Positions 1 through 8,396 of a stretch of DNA of 34,547 nucleotides are shown here, piece after piece. The first letter of the stretch is position 1. Each line of letters starts with the position of its first letter. A model generated the notes under the pieces. It worked only from the letters and a program-made list of their open reading frames with translations. It was not told the DNA's origin and made no database searches. The translations under genes were made by a program, and so were the position numbers. The stretch comes from Pontibacterium granulatum (GTDB lineage: Bacteria > Pseudomonadota > Gammaproteobacteria > Pseudomonadales > Balneatricaceae), in assembly GCF_029961155.1 (NCBI RefSeq), contig NZ_JASBRH010000035.1, positions 1-34,547 of the forward strand. Reading direction: 5' to 3'.

Positions 1-16
1 ATTTCTCGCAAGAGAA

Positions 17-92
17 TGGCGTCCCATAGGGGGTTCGAACCCCTGTTACCGCCGTGAAAGGGCGGTGTCCTAGGCCACTAGACGAATGGGAC
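17..92 (-). tRNA. tRNA-Glu (anticodon UUC), copy 1
   Basis: The minus strand folds into a 76-nt tRNA with encoded CCA (position 17 is the last base). The acceptor arm pairs GTCCCAT with ATGGGAC, the anticodon loop is CTTTCAC with anticodon TTC, and the T loop is TTCGAAC. It is base-for-base identical to the copy at 1224-1299. It has its own promoter at 135-163. Positions 3-16 form a TTCTC/GAGAA hairpin just past the 3' end, which may be the start of a terminator cut by the window edge. Confidence 0.97.
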
Positions 93-134
93 GCATATCA
101 CCGTGTTTGGTGTTCCTCACCAGAGGAGGCGCGT

Positions 135-163
135 ATATTAAGGAGGTGGCCGCATAGCGTCAA
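135..163 (-). promoter_or_regulatory. sigma-70 promoter of tRNA-Glu copy 1
   Basis: On the minus strand TTGACG (158-163) and TAATAT (135-140) are separated by exactly 17 bp. The following ACGCGCC discriminator is GC-rich, as is typical of stringently controlled stable-RNA promoters. It lies about 40 bp upstream of the tRNA 5' end. Confidence 0.75.
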
Positions 164-313
164 CCCCTAAATTCAAAAAAACTCCATAAAAATCAAAAAA
201 CTTCCTCTTTGAGCAAAAAAGAAACAGGCACTGTTTAGTGAGTGTTCAACAACACACGCTCAATAGGTACTATCCCTTACACACAAGAAAAAGAATAATG
301 CTGAGGATGATTT

Positions 314-979
314 ATGACGATCCAGGTACACGGCGCCCCACTGTCTCCTTACGTACGAAAAGTACGCATTATGCTGGCGGAAAAAGGCATCGACTACGAA
401 CTGAAGATGGCGGTGCCGTACGAGCTACCGGAAGGATATGAAAAACTGAATCCCTTGATGCGGATTCCCGCCTATCAGGACGAGGAGGTCACACTTGCTG
501 ACTCCGCTGTGATCTGTCACTACATCGAGCAAAAAGCGAGCAACACTCCACTCATGCCATCGTCTCCTGCAGCTCGCGCCAGATGTGAGTGGCTCGAAAA
601 GTACGCGGATTACGAGTTAGCTCCCTACACCACAGCAACCCTCTTCCGCCACACGCTTATACTGCCATTGATAAAACAGGCAACAGATCACGCTCTGATT
701 GAACAAGCCAAAAAGGAGAAGCTCCCTCCGCTCTTCAATTATCTGAGCAGCCAGCTGGGTGATAATAACTGGTTTGTCGAAAACACCTTCTCCCTGGCAG
801 ACATTGCAATCGCATGTCAGCTGATCAATATGGAACATGCCAAACACATGCTGGATGAAACACGCTGGTCTGCGCTGCACGCATTTCTGCAACGCTGCTA
901 TGCGCGCGAAAGCTTCAAAACGATCCTGCCGCAAGAACAAAAACAGATCGAAAAGGTTCTGGTATACATAAACGACTAA
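314..979 (+). CDS. Glutathione S-transferase family protein
   Basis: This 221-aa protein has the two-domain GST layout. The N-terminal thioredoxin fold (about residues 2-78) carries SPYVRKVR at the active-site turn with Ser11, the cis-proline motif RIPAY around Pro52, and the gamma-glutamyl-binding DSAVI motif (Asp63-Ser64). An all-helical domain fills about 85-210. The length is normal for a cytosolic GST. The ATG follows an AGGATGA ribosome-binding site. It is a lone gene on the opposite strand to the tRNAs that bracket it, convergent with tRNA-Gly. The substrate cannot be read from sequence. SspA is a relative, but the Ser-Pro-Tyr-Val-Arg active-site motif fits a general GST better. Confidence 0.88.
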   Translation: MTIQVHGAPLSPYVRKVRIMLAEKGIDYELKMAVPYELPEGYEKLNPLMRIPAYQDEEVTLADSAVICHYIEQKASNTPLMPSSPAARARCEWLEKYADYELAPYTTATLFRHTLILPLIKQATDHALIEQAKKEKLPPLFNYLSSQLGDNNWFVENTFSLADIAIACQLINMEHAKHMLDETRWSALHAFLQRCYARESFKTILPQEQKQIEKVLVYIND

Positions 980-1114
980 ACAGCGATACAGACTCTGGGG
1001 TGTAACATTACATCCCTTGTCCGCACACAGACACGCAGCAGACGAGACCAATAAGAACAGAGGGGTTATGAAACCAGGTATTAATAAGATGGAGTAGCGA
1101 CAAAGGAGAGGGAT

Positions 1115-1190
1115 TGGAGCGGAATATCGGGCTCGAACCGACGACCTGAACCTTGGCAAGGTTCCGCTCTACCAACTGAGCTAATTCCGC
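1115..1190 (-). tRNA. tRNA-Gly (anticodon GCC)
   Basis: A 76-nt minus-strand cloverleaf with encoded CCA. The acceptor pairs GCGGAAT with ATTCCGC, the D arm reads AGCTCAGTTGGTAGAGC, and the anticodon loop is TTGCCAA with anticodon GCC. It lies 33 bp downstream of tRNA-Glu copy 2 and has no promoter of its own, so the two are probably one precursor. Confidence 0.97.
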
Positions 1191-1223
1191 ACCGTTTCCA
1201 ATGTCATCTTCAGGATGAGAAGA

Positions 1224-1299
1224 TGGCGTCCCATAGGGGGTTCGAACCCCTGTTACCGCCGTGAAAGGGCGGTGTCCTAGGCCACTAGACGAATGGGAC
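1224..1299 (-). tRNA. tRNA-Glu (anticodon UUC), copy 2
   Basis: Identical over all 76 bases to the copy at 17-92, with the same TTC anticodon loop and encoded CCA. It is the first gene of the minus-strand tRNA-Glu/tRNA-Gly unit and has a strong promoter at 1338-1366. Confidence 0.97.
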
Positions 1300-1337
1300 G
1301 CTGGACCGTCTGGGGCATCGCCTCAAACGTGGTGCGT

Positions 1338-1366
1338 ATTCTATGTGTGGTCTTTTTAGAGTTCAA
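1338..1366 (-). promoter_or_regulatory. sigma-70 promoter of the tRNA-Glu/tRNA-Gly unit
   Basis: Minus-strand TTGAAC (1361-1366) and TAGAAT (1338-1343) are 17 bp apart, with a GC-rich discriminator (ACGCACC) after the -10. It is divergent from the gene starting at 1450. Confidence 0.75.
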
Positions 1367-1449
1367 GCACTTTTTTTAACTTTTTTCGTATAAAATCAAA
1401 ATGTTTTCCGTTAGTGTAGATTTTGATCTGCCTTGGCTTGAGTCGTTAA

Positions 1450-2190
1450 ATGAGTCCAACAAATATTGCTCTTCTGATCTTGGCGGGTGTCGGCATCATG
1501 GCCGCCGCAGCCTACTTTATTCAGATGTACGAAAACCGTAAGAAAGAACGGCAGTTGCGCCTGATGCACCTTCAAGCCGTGGTCCGTCGTGCTCACCACC
1601 TGCTAGCGAACTACCCTCCCCTGCTGCAAAGCCCAGAGATCATTAAGTTTCTGACGCTATATCTTTCCCAGCGCTGTAAAGCGGCTCTCGAACTGGAAGA
1701 GTCGGAAACGCTGGAGAAGATCCTGACAGAAACTCAAGGGCGTAGCGAAGCCCCAATGGAAACACCACCGCACCCGGAAGGTTCGCTCACGCTATTCAAA
1801 ACCCCTAATGATGCCCAGCGTGCCCGAGCAATCATTAAGGAGTTTGTTAAGTTCCTGAAAGAGATAGAAGCCAAGGGTGAAATTTCCTCCGGCGCCAGCA
1901 ACGTGATGTTTCAGCATGCCAAGCACGGCTTTGAGCGCACGGAGATAGACCTGGAGTTGCAGGAAGCCGTCGTTTCCGAAGAGGTGAATGACGGTAAACG
2001 TTCCTTTAATACCTACAAAAAGTGCTTTATCCGTCTCAGCGATCTGAACAAAAACCACCTGCTGGATCGCCAGTTGTTTGAACTGCGTAACCGCATGAAC
2101 CGTATGGCAGAATATATAGAGCTGAAAGCGGAAGAAGAACGGGAACGCCGCCGGAAGGAGGAGGAAGAAGCCAACAAGTTTGGCTTCTAA
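1450..2190 (+). CDS. Membrane-anchored coiled-coil protein of unknown function
   Basis: I do not recognise the family of this 246-aa protein. Residues about 5-24 form one hydrophobic segment followed by a strongly basic stretch (ENRKKERQ), so it is probably an N-terminally anchored inner-membrane protein with a cytoplasmic body. The middle (100-125) is proline-rich and low in structure. The last 45 residues are Glu/Arg/Lys-rich heptads that should form a charged coiled coil. The ATG has only a weak Shine-Dalgarno; no better in-frame start keeps the membrane segment. It runs divergently from the tRNA promoter at 1338-1366. Confidence 0.75.
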   Translation: MSPTNIALLILAGVGIMAAAAYFIQMYENRKKERQLRLMHLQAVVRRAHHLLANYPPLLQSPEIIKFLTLYLSQRCKAALELEESETLEKILTETQGRSEAPMETPPHPEGSLTLFKTPNDAQRARAIIKEFVKFLKEIEAKGEISSGASNVMFQHAKHGFERTEIDLELQEAVVSEEVNDGKRSFNTYKKCFIRLSDLNKNHLLDRQLFELRNRMNRMAEYIELKAEEERERRRKEEEEANKFGF

Positions 2191-2245
2191 CCAAGCTAGG
2201 ATGCAGCCAGCATCATCACCCGATGTTGCCGAAAGCATTCCAATA

Positions 2246-2310
2246 ACCGATCAGATCTTCTGACGTGGCGACACAGTCATCCGTTGCAGGATAGCGCTTT
2301 TCTGATCGGT
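2246..2310. repeat. 10-bp perfect inverted repeat, 45-bp spacing
   Basis: ACCGATCAGA at 2246-2255 is matched by its exact reverse complement TCTGATCGGT at 2301-2310. It sits in the 286-bp gap before the PagL-like gene. The right arm is not followed by a T tract, so it does not look like a rho-independent terminator. Confidence 0.55.
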
Positions 2311-2476
2311 ATCCACTCCCCTATCGCACCCATTAGTTTATTGCTCTGCCAAGCAGATTCTCGCGACGGCGGAAGCCTTCATTCCTTGATTCCCCCAAAT
2401 AACGCATCTAGCCTGAAATTAACTCGCAACAAACTTATAGAAACACATGCTTGAAACGCCCACGGAGGTGAAAGGT

Positions 2477-3001
2477 ATGTTGTCCTTATCCAAGAGTGCT
2501 TCAGTCCACTCTCGTCTGCGCAGGCCTCTGTCGGCCCTGTCAGCGATGGTACTGCTCGCTCTTTCAACGATCACAAACGCCGATGACTCAGGTGCGCTTG
2601 CGGTTTCAGTTGGCGCGTACGATGCCTTTGAAAATGCTTCCACAGAGGTAGGTCTCGAGTATCGCTTCAGGCCGCTTAAATCAGTCGCGAGACTGGTGCC
2701 TGCACTAGGGATTGGCGTCAACTCAGACGATGACTACTGGCTTTATGGTGGATTCCGTTACGACATGGATTTCGCGGAGAAGTGGGTATTCACGCCCCAC
2801 ATTTCCGCTGCACTTTACGAACATGGAGACGGCATTGATCTTGGCGGTAACATCCAGTTCCGGACAGGCGCCGAATTAGCTTACAAGTTGGAGAACAGAT
2901 CCAGGATAGGTATCGGGATCTATCACCTGTCGAACTTCGGGCTGGAAGACGAAAACCCAGGGTCTGAGTCCATTATCATCAACTACAGCTTCCCGCTTTA
3001 G
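2477..3001 (+). CDS. pagL: PagL-like lipid A 3-O-deacylase (acyloxyacyl hydrolase)
   Basis: PagL enzymes are outer-membrane beta-barrels that remove the 3-O-linked acyl chain of lipid A. This 174-aa form has a signal peptide (cleavage near residues 35-36, ITNA/DD) and alternating aromatic beta strands. Its C-terminal motif HLSNFGL puts His150 and Ser152 two residues apart and Glu164 fourteen residues after the His, the spacing of the Pseudomonas PagL catalytic triad. It ends in a typical outer-membrane strand (NYSFPL). The ATG at 2477 is preferred to the in-frame ATG at 2447 because GGAGGTG lies 6 bases before it. The gene stands alone. Assignment rests on the triad geometry and size. Confidence 0.8.
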   Translation: MLSLSKSASVHSRLRRPLSALSAMVLLALSTITNADDSGALAVSVGAYDAFENASTEVGLEYRFRPLKSVARLVPALGIGVNSDDDYWLYGGFRYDMDFAEKWVFTPHISAALYEHGDGIDLGGNIQFRTGAELAYKLENRSRIGIGIYHLSNFGLEDENPGSESIIINYSFPL

Positions 3002-3188
3002 CGCTGCCGATCGGTGATGCTCGTGCTACCAGGCTGCGATGGTGAAGACCTGTCTGCGCCTTTCGCACAACCACCGACATGCATCCAGACGTAACCTTTC
3101 TGCTGATGCGCCGATGCCCCAACTCTATCACGGCGGCAGCTTTCCCTCCTCGTATAAAGGGAAGCGATGAATCAGGCCGAGAAGGAGC

Positions 3189-3216
3189 AAAAAAAGCGGC
3201 CCCAATATGGGGCCGC
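3189..3216 (-). terminator. Rho-independent terminator of exaC
   Basis: A perfect 8-bp stem GCGGCCCC/GGGGCCGC with an AATAT loop lies about 75 bp past the exaC stop. On the minus strand it is followed by a run of T (the A run at 3189-3195). Confidence 0.85.
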
Positions 3217-3292
3217 AGACAGGATATAACGCAGATGCGTTCAAGAGAGAAGTAACGCGGACTGCCGGTATCCGGCAGCCTGTCACCGAGGC

Positions 3293-4813
3293 TTAGAAGA
3301 AGCCCAGTGGGTTGATGCTGTAGCTAACCAACATGTTCTTGGTCTGCTGGTAGTGGTCCAGCATCATCTTGTGGGTCTCACGACCTACACCGGATTTCTT
3401 GTAACCACCAAAGGCAGCGTGTGCAGGGTACATGTGGTAACAGTTGGTCCATACACGGCCCGCTTCGATACCACGACCCATGCGGTAAGCACGGTTCATG
3501 TCACGGGTCCATACACCGGCACCCAGACCGAACTCAGTGTCGTTGGCAATCGCCAGCGCTTCCGCTTCGTCTTTAAAGGTGGTTACAGATACAACCGGGC
3601 CAAAGATCTCTTCCTGGAAGACCCGCATGGTGTTGTCGCCTTTCAGCAGGGTTGGCTGTACGTAGTAACCGCTGCCGAAACCTTCCGGCATCTGCTCTAC
3701 GCCACCACCGGTGAGGACCTGAGCACCCTCTTCACGGCCGATATCCATGTAACCCAGGATCTTATCGAACTGTTCCTGAGACGCCTGAGCACCCACCATG
3801 GTGTCGGTATCCAATGGATTGCCACGCTTGATCTGAGCAATACGTTCGATCACCTTACCGATGAACTGGTCATAAATGTCTTCCTGAACCAGTAGACGGG
3901 AAGGACAAGTACATACTTCACCCTGGTTGAAGAACGCCAGCACGGTACCTTCTACCGCTTTGGATACAAACTCATCTTCCTGCTCCATTACGTCGGAGAA
4001 GTAGATGTTAGGCGACTTACCGCCCAGCTCTACAGTGGATGGGATGATGTTGTCAGCCGCACACTTCAGGATGTGAGAACCCACCGGGGTAGAACCGGTG
4101 AATGCGATCTTCGCAATGCGCGTGCTGGTTGCCAGCGCCTGGCCCGCTTCCGCACCGAAACCGTTTACAACGTTCAGGGTACCTGCTGGCAGCAGATCTT
4201 CGATTACTTCCATCAGCTTCAGGATAGATACCGGCGTCTGCTCAGCTGGCTTCAGAACGATACAGTTACCCGCCGCCAATGCTGGCGCCAGCTTCCAGGC
4301 AGCCATCAGCAGCGGGAAGTTCCAAGGGATGATCTGGCCAACTACACCCAGAGGCTCGTGGAAGTGGTACGCAACCGTGGTTTCGTCGATTTCGCCGATA
4401 GAACCTTCCTGCGCACGGATACAACCAGCGAAATAACGGAAGTGATCTGCAGACAGCGGCACATCAGCAGCCAGCGTTTCACGCACTGCTTTACCGTTGT
4501 CCCAGGTCTCAGCAACCGCCAGCAGCTCCAGGTTCGCTTCAATGCGGTCAGCGATCTTCAGCAGGATGTTGGAACGCTCGGTGACAGACGTACTGCCCCA
4601 AGCGGCTTTTGCTTCGTGTGCCGCGTCCAGCGCCAGCTCGATATCTTCTGCGGTGGAACGTGGGATTTCACAGATCGCTTCACCAGTGACTGGCGTCGTG
4701 TTTGTGAAGTACTGACCCTTTACCGGTGCAACCCACTTGCCGCCGATAAAGTTTTCATAACGTGGTTTAAAGGAAACAACTGCGCCGTCTGTTCCTGGCT
4801 GTGCGTAGATCAT
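3293..4813 (-). CDS. exaC: NAD-dependent aldehyde dehydrogenase, ExaC/AcoD type
   Basis: Oxidises the aldehyde made by the periplasmic quinoprotein alcohol dehydrogenase (acetaldehyde in the ethanol pathway) to the acid in the cytoplasm. The 506-aa length is the same as Pseudomonas ExaC. Visible catalytic residues are Asn165 in IPWNFP, Lys188 in VLKPAE, Glu262 in VELGGKSP, and nucleophile Cys301 in the motif [11 protein letters not shown]. No signal peptide. The start is followed by MIYAQPG, with an AAGAGG-like ribosome-binding site. Its promoter region carries the shared 16-bp palindrome (4935-4950), linking it to pedH, which is separated from it by the unrelated HDOD gene. Confidence 0.93.
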   Translation of the reverse strand: MIYAQPGTDGAVVSFKPRYENFIGGKWVAPVKGQYFTNTTPVTGEAICEIPRSTAEDIELALDAAHEAKAAWGSTSVTERSNILLKIADRIEANLELLAVAETWDNGKAVRETLAADVPLSADHFRYFAGCIRAQEGSIGEIDETTVAYHFHEPLGVVGQIIPWNFPLLMAAWKLAPALAAGNCIVLKPAEQTPVSILKLMEVIEDLLPAGTLNVVNGFGAEAGQALATSTRIAKIAFTGSTPVGSHILKCAADNIIPSTVELGGKSPNIYFSDVMEQEDEFVSKAVEGTVLAFFNQGEVCTCPSRLLVQEDIYDQFIGKVIERIAQIKRGNPLDTDTMVGAQASQEQFDKILGYMDIGREEGAQVLTGGGVEQMPEGFGSGYYVQPTLLKGDNTMRVFQEEIFGPVVSVTTFKDEAEALAIANDTEFGLGAGVWTRDMNRAYRMGRGIEAGRVWTNCYHMYPAHAAFGGYKKSGVGRETHKMMLDHYQQTKNMLVSYSINPLGFF

Positions 4814-4934
4814 CTTGAAAGCCTCTTCTTGTTATTGCAGGCCCTGTTGTGTGGTCGGGCCTGATCGCTAAGACACCCTGTCATATTAGCCAGCAGTCCC
4901 GAGAGGCAGGTATCATCACTTGGACCACTTCAAT

Positions 4935-4950
4935 TAGTCCCTTAGTAGTA
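4935..4950 (-). promoter_or_regulatory. Candidate AgmR-type operator upstream of exaC (site A)
   Basis: Plus-strand TAGTCCCTTAGTAGTA is one of five related 16-bp imperfect palindromes in the window. Its centre is 57 bp upstream of a minus-strand TAATAT hexamer (4883-4888). The rest of the 384-bp gap 4814-5197 shows only a TTGACT hexamer (5113-5118) and a small CTGTC/GACAG palindrome (5118-5129) that may belong to the HDOD gene promoter. Confidence 0.6.
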
Positions 4951-5197
4951 ATTTTTGGGTGCTACAACCAGAAGACGATAGGTCTATGGCATTCAAAAAC
5001 CCTAATTTCATCCGGTTTTCTGCCGATAACCTTAAGTGAAAGAACGGGTTCTGATACTGGAAAATTATCCGACAAAGAACTATCAATATAAGCCCAAGGC
5101 AATACTTCAGCGTTGACTGTCTGGACAGAGCTGCGCAGTATGTAGTTGTTGAATGGCTAATCGCCATGCGTTAGGAAATAGATCCAGGACGATATTA

Positions 5198-6028
5198 ATG
5201 AGTCAAGCAACTGACACGTACTTCATCCCTTCTCGCCCTGAAATTCTGATCCAGCTGAATAAGCTGATAAATAAGAAAGATCTGGATATCAGTGAAATCT
5301 GTAACGTTTTAAAGCAAGACATCGCACTTTTCTCCAGTGTTCTTGCAACGGTAAACACCCCCTATTTCGGTCTTGCCCGCAAAATCACCTCAATCGAGCA
5401 CGCGGTATCTCTGCTCGGTATCAATCGTGTATTTACCATCGTTCGCCTGGCAGCGCTGCGTAACAGCCTGTCTACCTTAGGCCCTCTGGAGCGTTTCTGG
5501 GATACAGGTTCCGATGTTGCACAGATCTGTGCGTTACTGGCACGCCGCTTCCCGGAAGTAACCCCCGATGATGCTTACACCTTGGGTATGCTGCATGATT
5601 GCGGCTTACCGTTGATGATGCATAATTTCCCAGGTTACAAAGAGTTTCTGCAGCAGATTCCGTGTGACAGTATCTCAGGACTGCATCACGCACAGATCGA
5701 ACAATACGGTATCAGCCACTACGACCTGGGCTACGCGTTAACAAAGTCCTGGAACCTGCCAGAAGCCACTTGCGAAGCAATTCGACTGCAACCTGAGTAC
5801 AAATCTTTTGTTACTGAGCAGAAAGACGACCGCGATAACGTGCGCACACAGCTTTGCATTTTGCTGATTGCCAAAGAGATCAGCCGCAAGTACCGCACCT
5901 ATTGGCGCGTCACCAAAGAAGATGTACCGTTGATCAGCGATCTGGAGCCGATTCTTAACTTTATGGGCATCTGTGATTACGACTTCTTTGATTTCCGTGA
6001 CGATACCCTGCTGATGTTGGAAAACTAA
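5198..6028 (+). CDS. HDOD domain protein (putative signalling protein)
   Basis: HDOD proteins are HD-related helical domains found in bacterial signal transduction, often acting through protein contacts rather than catalysis. The 276-aa protein is almost entirely one HDOD domain, with helices from about residue 10 to 230. It keeps a His-Asp pair at His133-Asp134 in GMLHDCG and the core SxLxxxNxxxF-like region (LATVNTPYFGL). No receiver, GGDEF or EAL domain is attached. The ATG at 5198 (MSQATDT) is preferred to the upstream ATG at 5153 because AGGACG precedes it and the domain begins there. It sits between exaC and pedH, ends at a shared terminator, and has no obvious functional tie to them. 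Confidence 0.85.
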   Translation: MSQATDTYFIPSRPEILIQLNKLINKKDLDISEICNVLKQDIALFSSVLATVNTPYFGLARKITSIEHAVSLLGINRVFTIVRLAALRNSLSTLGPLERFWDTGSDVAQICALLARRFPEVTPDDAYTLGMLHDCGLPLMMHNFPGYKEFLQQIPCDSISGLHHAQIEQYGISHYDLGYALTKSWNLPEATCEAIRLQPEYKSFVTEQKDDRDNVRTQLCILLIAKEISRKYRTYWRVTKEDVPLISDLEPILNFMGICDYDFFDFRDDTLLMLEN

Positions 6029-6083
6029 CTGCGATCGCGTATCGAACTCAAAAGGCGCCCAAGAGCATCTTTTGAGTCACAAT

Positions 6084-6113
6084 AAAAAAGGCCGGTTAAT
6101 ACCGGCCTTTTTT
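6084..6113. terminator. Bidirectional terminator between the HDOD gene and pedH
   Basis: AAAAAA GGCCGGT, loop TAAT, ACCGGCC TTTTTT. The perfect 7-bp stem has A and T runs on both sides, so it can end the two convergent transcripts. Confidence 0.92.
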
Positions 6114-6161
6114 ATTTGAAGTGCCCCGTCCTGAATAACGTTGACACTTTTCGAGCATCAA

Positions 6162-7937
6162 TCAGGAATCTTCTTTAGGCAGTTTGAAGGTCCATACGCT
6201 GCCACCCTGGTTCAAGTGCTTGACGCGCTTGGCAACTTCACCACCCCACAGCGGTACTGCGCCACCCCAACCGGAAACAACGGAGACATACTGCTCACCA
6301 TCCATCTCCCAAGTAATAGGGGAACCAACGATGCCGGAACCGGTGTTGAACTTATACTTCATTTCACCGTTCTTAGCGTCGAATGCCATCAGGTAACCTT
6401 CCGGGTTACCCATGAAGACCAGGTTACCCGCAGTCGCCAGAACACCGCCCCACAGTGGTGCGTAGTTCTTGTATCGCCATACCTCTTTACCGGACTTAGG
6501 ATCCATCGCACGCAGAACACCGATGTACTCTTCATTCGTAGGGTGGATGGTGAAACCCGCACCCAGGTATGCCGCACCTTTTTTGTAGGATACGGGTTCG
6601 TTCCAGATATCCATCGCCCATTCGTTAGACGGTACGTAGAACAGACCGGTATCCTGGCTGTATGCCATTGGCATCCAGTTCTTGCCCCCCAGGAAAGATG
6701 GTACTGCACGGATTGCTTTACCCTTCTTGCCGTCTGTAGCAGCGGCAGGGTTGCCCGGACGGTTGGAATCGATGTAGATCGGACGCCCGTTCTTATCCAG
6801 ACCGCTGGCCCAGCTGATTTCATCTACGAATGGGAAACCACGAATAAAGTCACCGCTTTCACGGTTCAGGACGTACATGAAACCGTTACGGTCAGCTGTT
6901 GCTGCCGCTTTCACGGTTTTGCCGCCATCGTTGTAGTCGAATGAGATCAGCTCATTTACGCCATCAAAGTCCCAGCCATCGTTTGGCGTGGTCTGGAAGT
7001 GCCATACGATCTTACCGGTGTCCGGATCGATCGCCAGACGGGAGGAGGAGAACAGGTTGTCGCCAGGACGCAGGTGGGAGTTCCAAGGTGCCGGGTTACC
7101 GGTACCGAAGAACAGCAGATCTACGTCTGGATCGTAGGTGCCGCCCAGCCAGGTTGCTGCACCGCCGGTTTTCCACAGGTCACCCGGCCACGTCTGACCG
7201 GGTTTTCCACCAGAGATACCATTTTCGGTCTTCTTACCATCTTTCCAGATGTAACCCATGTGACCTTCAACGGTCGGACGGGTCCAGGCGATTTTACCGG
7301 TTTTTGCATCGTAGGCTTCAACCTTACCCACGATACCGAATTCACCACCGGATACACCGGTAATGACCTTGCCTTTAACCACGATCGGTGCAGCAGTCAG
7401 AGAGTAGCCCGCTTTGTAGTCGCCGACCTTCTTCTTCCACTTAACCTTACCGGTATCTTTGTTCAGGGCTACCAGCTTGGCATCCAAGGTACCGAAGATC
7501 ACCAGATCACCATAGAGGGCAACACCACGGTTGATCACGTCACAACATGGCATAATGCCATCCGGCAGGCGCGCATCGTACTGCCAAAGCTCTTCACCGG
7601 TTTTCACATCGATTGCGAATACACGGGAATAGGAACCTGTGACGTACATCACGCCATCCTTAACCATCGGTTGGGATTCCTGGCCACGCTGTTTTTCACC
7701 ACCGAAGGAGAAAGACCAAACCGCTTTCAGATCCTTAACCGTATCGGTGTTTACCGCTTTCAGCGGGCTGTAGCGCTGGCCACGTAGGCCAAGGCCGTTG
7801 GAAACCACGTCACCCGTCGTGGCCTGGTCGTTCAAAATGTCTTTATCGGTTACACCGGCAGTAGCCATGCCAGAAAATGACATCGCGGCTACCAGGGCTG
7901 TGACAGCAAAGCCTTTGCCTGCGGCAAACTTACTCAT
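6162..7937 (-). CDS. pedH: PQQ-dependent alcohol dehydrogenase, lanthanide type (PedH-like)
   Basis: Periplasmic quinoprotein that oxidises primary alcohols to aldehydes and passes electrons to a c-type cytochrome. The ATG at 7937 gives 591 aa; it has an AAGGAGAG ribosome-binding site and a signal peptide cut near Ala27. The upstream in-frame start at 8003 has neither. Visible features: Trp-rich propeller repeats, the vicinal disulfide Cys131-Cys132, metal ligands Glu199 and Asn281, and catalytic Asp323 in GWDFDG. Asp325, two residues after the catalytic base, is the diagnostic lanthanide ligand of XoxF and PedH; calcium enzymes such as ExaA/PedE have Ser or Ala there. The sequence also resembles what I recall of PedH along its length. 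Site B lies upstream. PQQ synthesis genes are not in the window. Confidence 0.95.
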   Translation of the reverse strand: MSKFAAGKGFAVTALVAAMSFSGMATAGVTDKDILNDQATTGDVVSNGLGLRGQRYSPLKAVNTDTVKDLKAVWSFSFGGEKQRGQESQPMVKDGVMYVTGSYSRVFAIDVKTGEELWQYDARLPDGIMPCCDVINRGVALYGDLVIFGTLDAKLVALNKDTGKVKWKKKVGDYKAGYSLTAAPIVVKGKVITGVSGGEFGIVGKVEAYDAKTGKIAWTRPTVEGHMGYIWKDGKKTENGISGGKPGQTWPGDLWKTGGAATWLGGTYDPDVDLLFFGTGNPAPWNSHLRPGDNLFSSSRLAIDPDTGKIVWHFQTTPNDGWDFDGVNELISFDYNDGGKTVKAAATADRNGFMYVLNRESGDFIRGFPFVDEISWASGLDKNGRPIYIDSNRPGNPAAATDGKKGKAIRAVPSFLGGKNWMPMAYSQDTGLFYVPSNEWAMDIWNEPVSYKKGAAYLGAGFTIHPTNEEYIGVLRAMDPKSGKEVWRYKNYAPLWGGVLATAGNLVFMGNPEGYLMAFDAKNGEMKYKFNTGSGIVGSPITWEMDGEQYVSVVSGWGGAVPLWGGEVAKRVKHLNQGGSVWTFKLPKEDS

Positions 7938-8062
7938 CGCTCTCTCCTTTACGGATTCGTTTTTATTTGGGCGTTCAGGAGGGCCGGGAAATTTTCCCAA
8001 CACTTGGATGAATTTTTGGTTTTTACCGCCTGATCAACAATTCAACAGCGGGACTAGATTTG

Positions 8063-8078
8063 TAGTCCCTTGGTACTA
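8063..8078 (-). promoter_or_regulatory. Candidate AgmR-type operator upstream of pedH (site B)
   Basis: Plus-strand TAGTCCCTTGGTACTA, a near-perfect copy of the shared palindrome. A -10-like AAAAAT on the minus strand (8012-8017) is 56 bp downstream of its centre but is a weak hexamer. An extra half-site GGACTAGAT lies at 8051-8059; the same nonamer also occurs next to site C. Confidence 0.6.
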
Positions 8079-8155
8079 CTACCATGCCAATCCACGGTGA
8101 CATAGCGGGATAGAGATGAGGTGTTATGGGTGGGATTTCAGAAACGACAGGCAAT

Positions 8156-8182
8156 AAAAAGCCCGCAAAGCGGGCAAAAAAA
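8156..8182 (-). terminator. Rho-independent terminator of the pedF operon
   Basis: Stem GCCCGC (8161-8166)/GCGGGC (8170-8175) with an AAA loop, followed on the minus strand by TTTTT (8156-8160). It separates the pedF operon from pedH, so pedH is transcribed from its own promoter. Confidence 0.85.
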
Positions 8183-8396
8183 CAACAACATGCTTTCACA
8201 TGTCTATTGGGGCCTGCAAACCATGGAGGTTGCGGCCACCGCCGAAGCTATATCTGGTTGGACAGAAAAATCCGCGGATCGTTCTAAATCACTATATGGG
8301 GATAATGGCGACTAGTTTCAAGGGCTTATCTTCACACAATGCGAAAACAGCCTCTTACTCAGACGCGCCATCTACCTGTCAATTTACCCCAATTAA

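Larger units (their letters stand above)
7938..8396. other. Intergenic region upstream of pedH
   Basis: It holds the pedH leader (7938-8060), operator site B (8063-8078), and the terminator of the upstream operon (8156-8182). I see no gene in it. The in-frame extension of pedH to 8003 and short ORFs at 8121 and 8200 have no ribosome-binding site or recognisable protein. Confidence 0.6.

Noticed and set aside
314-979. Stringent starvation protein A
   Set aside because: SspA usually sits with sspB after rpsI and petABC; here there is no such context, and the SPYVRKV motif is that of general GSTs.
2246-2310. Integron attC site
   Set aside because: The arms lack the RYYYAAC/GTTRRRY core sequences and no integrase or cassette array is present.
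4073-4864. Long plus-strand frame antisense to exaC
   Set aside because: It mirrors the strongly biased codons of exaC, has no ribosome-binding site, and the product has no recognisable domain.
6141-7787. Two long plus-strand frames antisense to pedH (6141-6944 and 6999-7787)
   Set aside because: They are shadows of a highly expressed gene; pedH is unambiguous on the other strand.
6162-7937. Calcium-type ExaA/PedE identity for the quinoprotein
   Set aside because: The residue two places after the catalytic Asp is Asp, not Ser or Ala.
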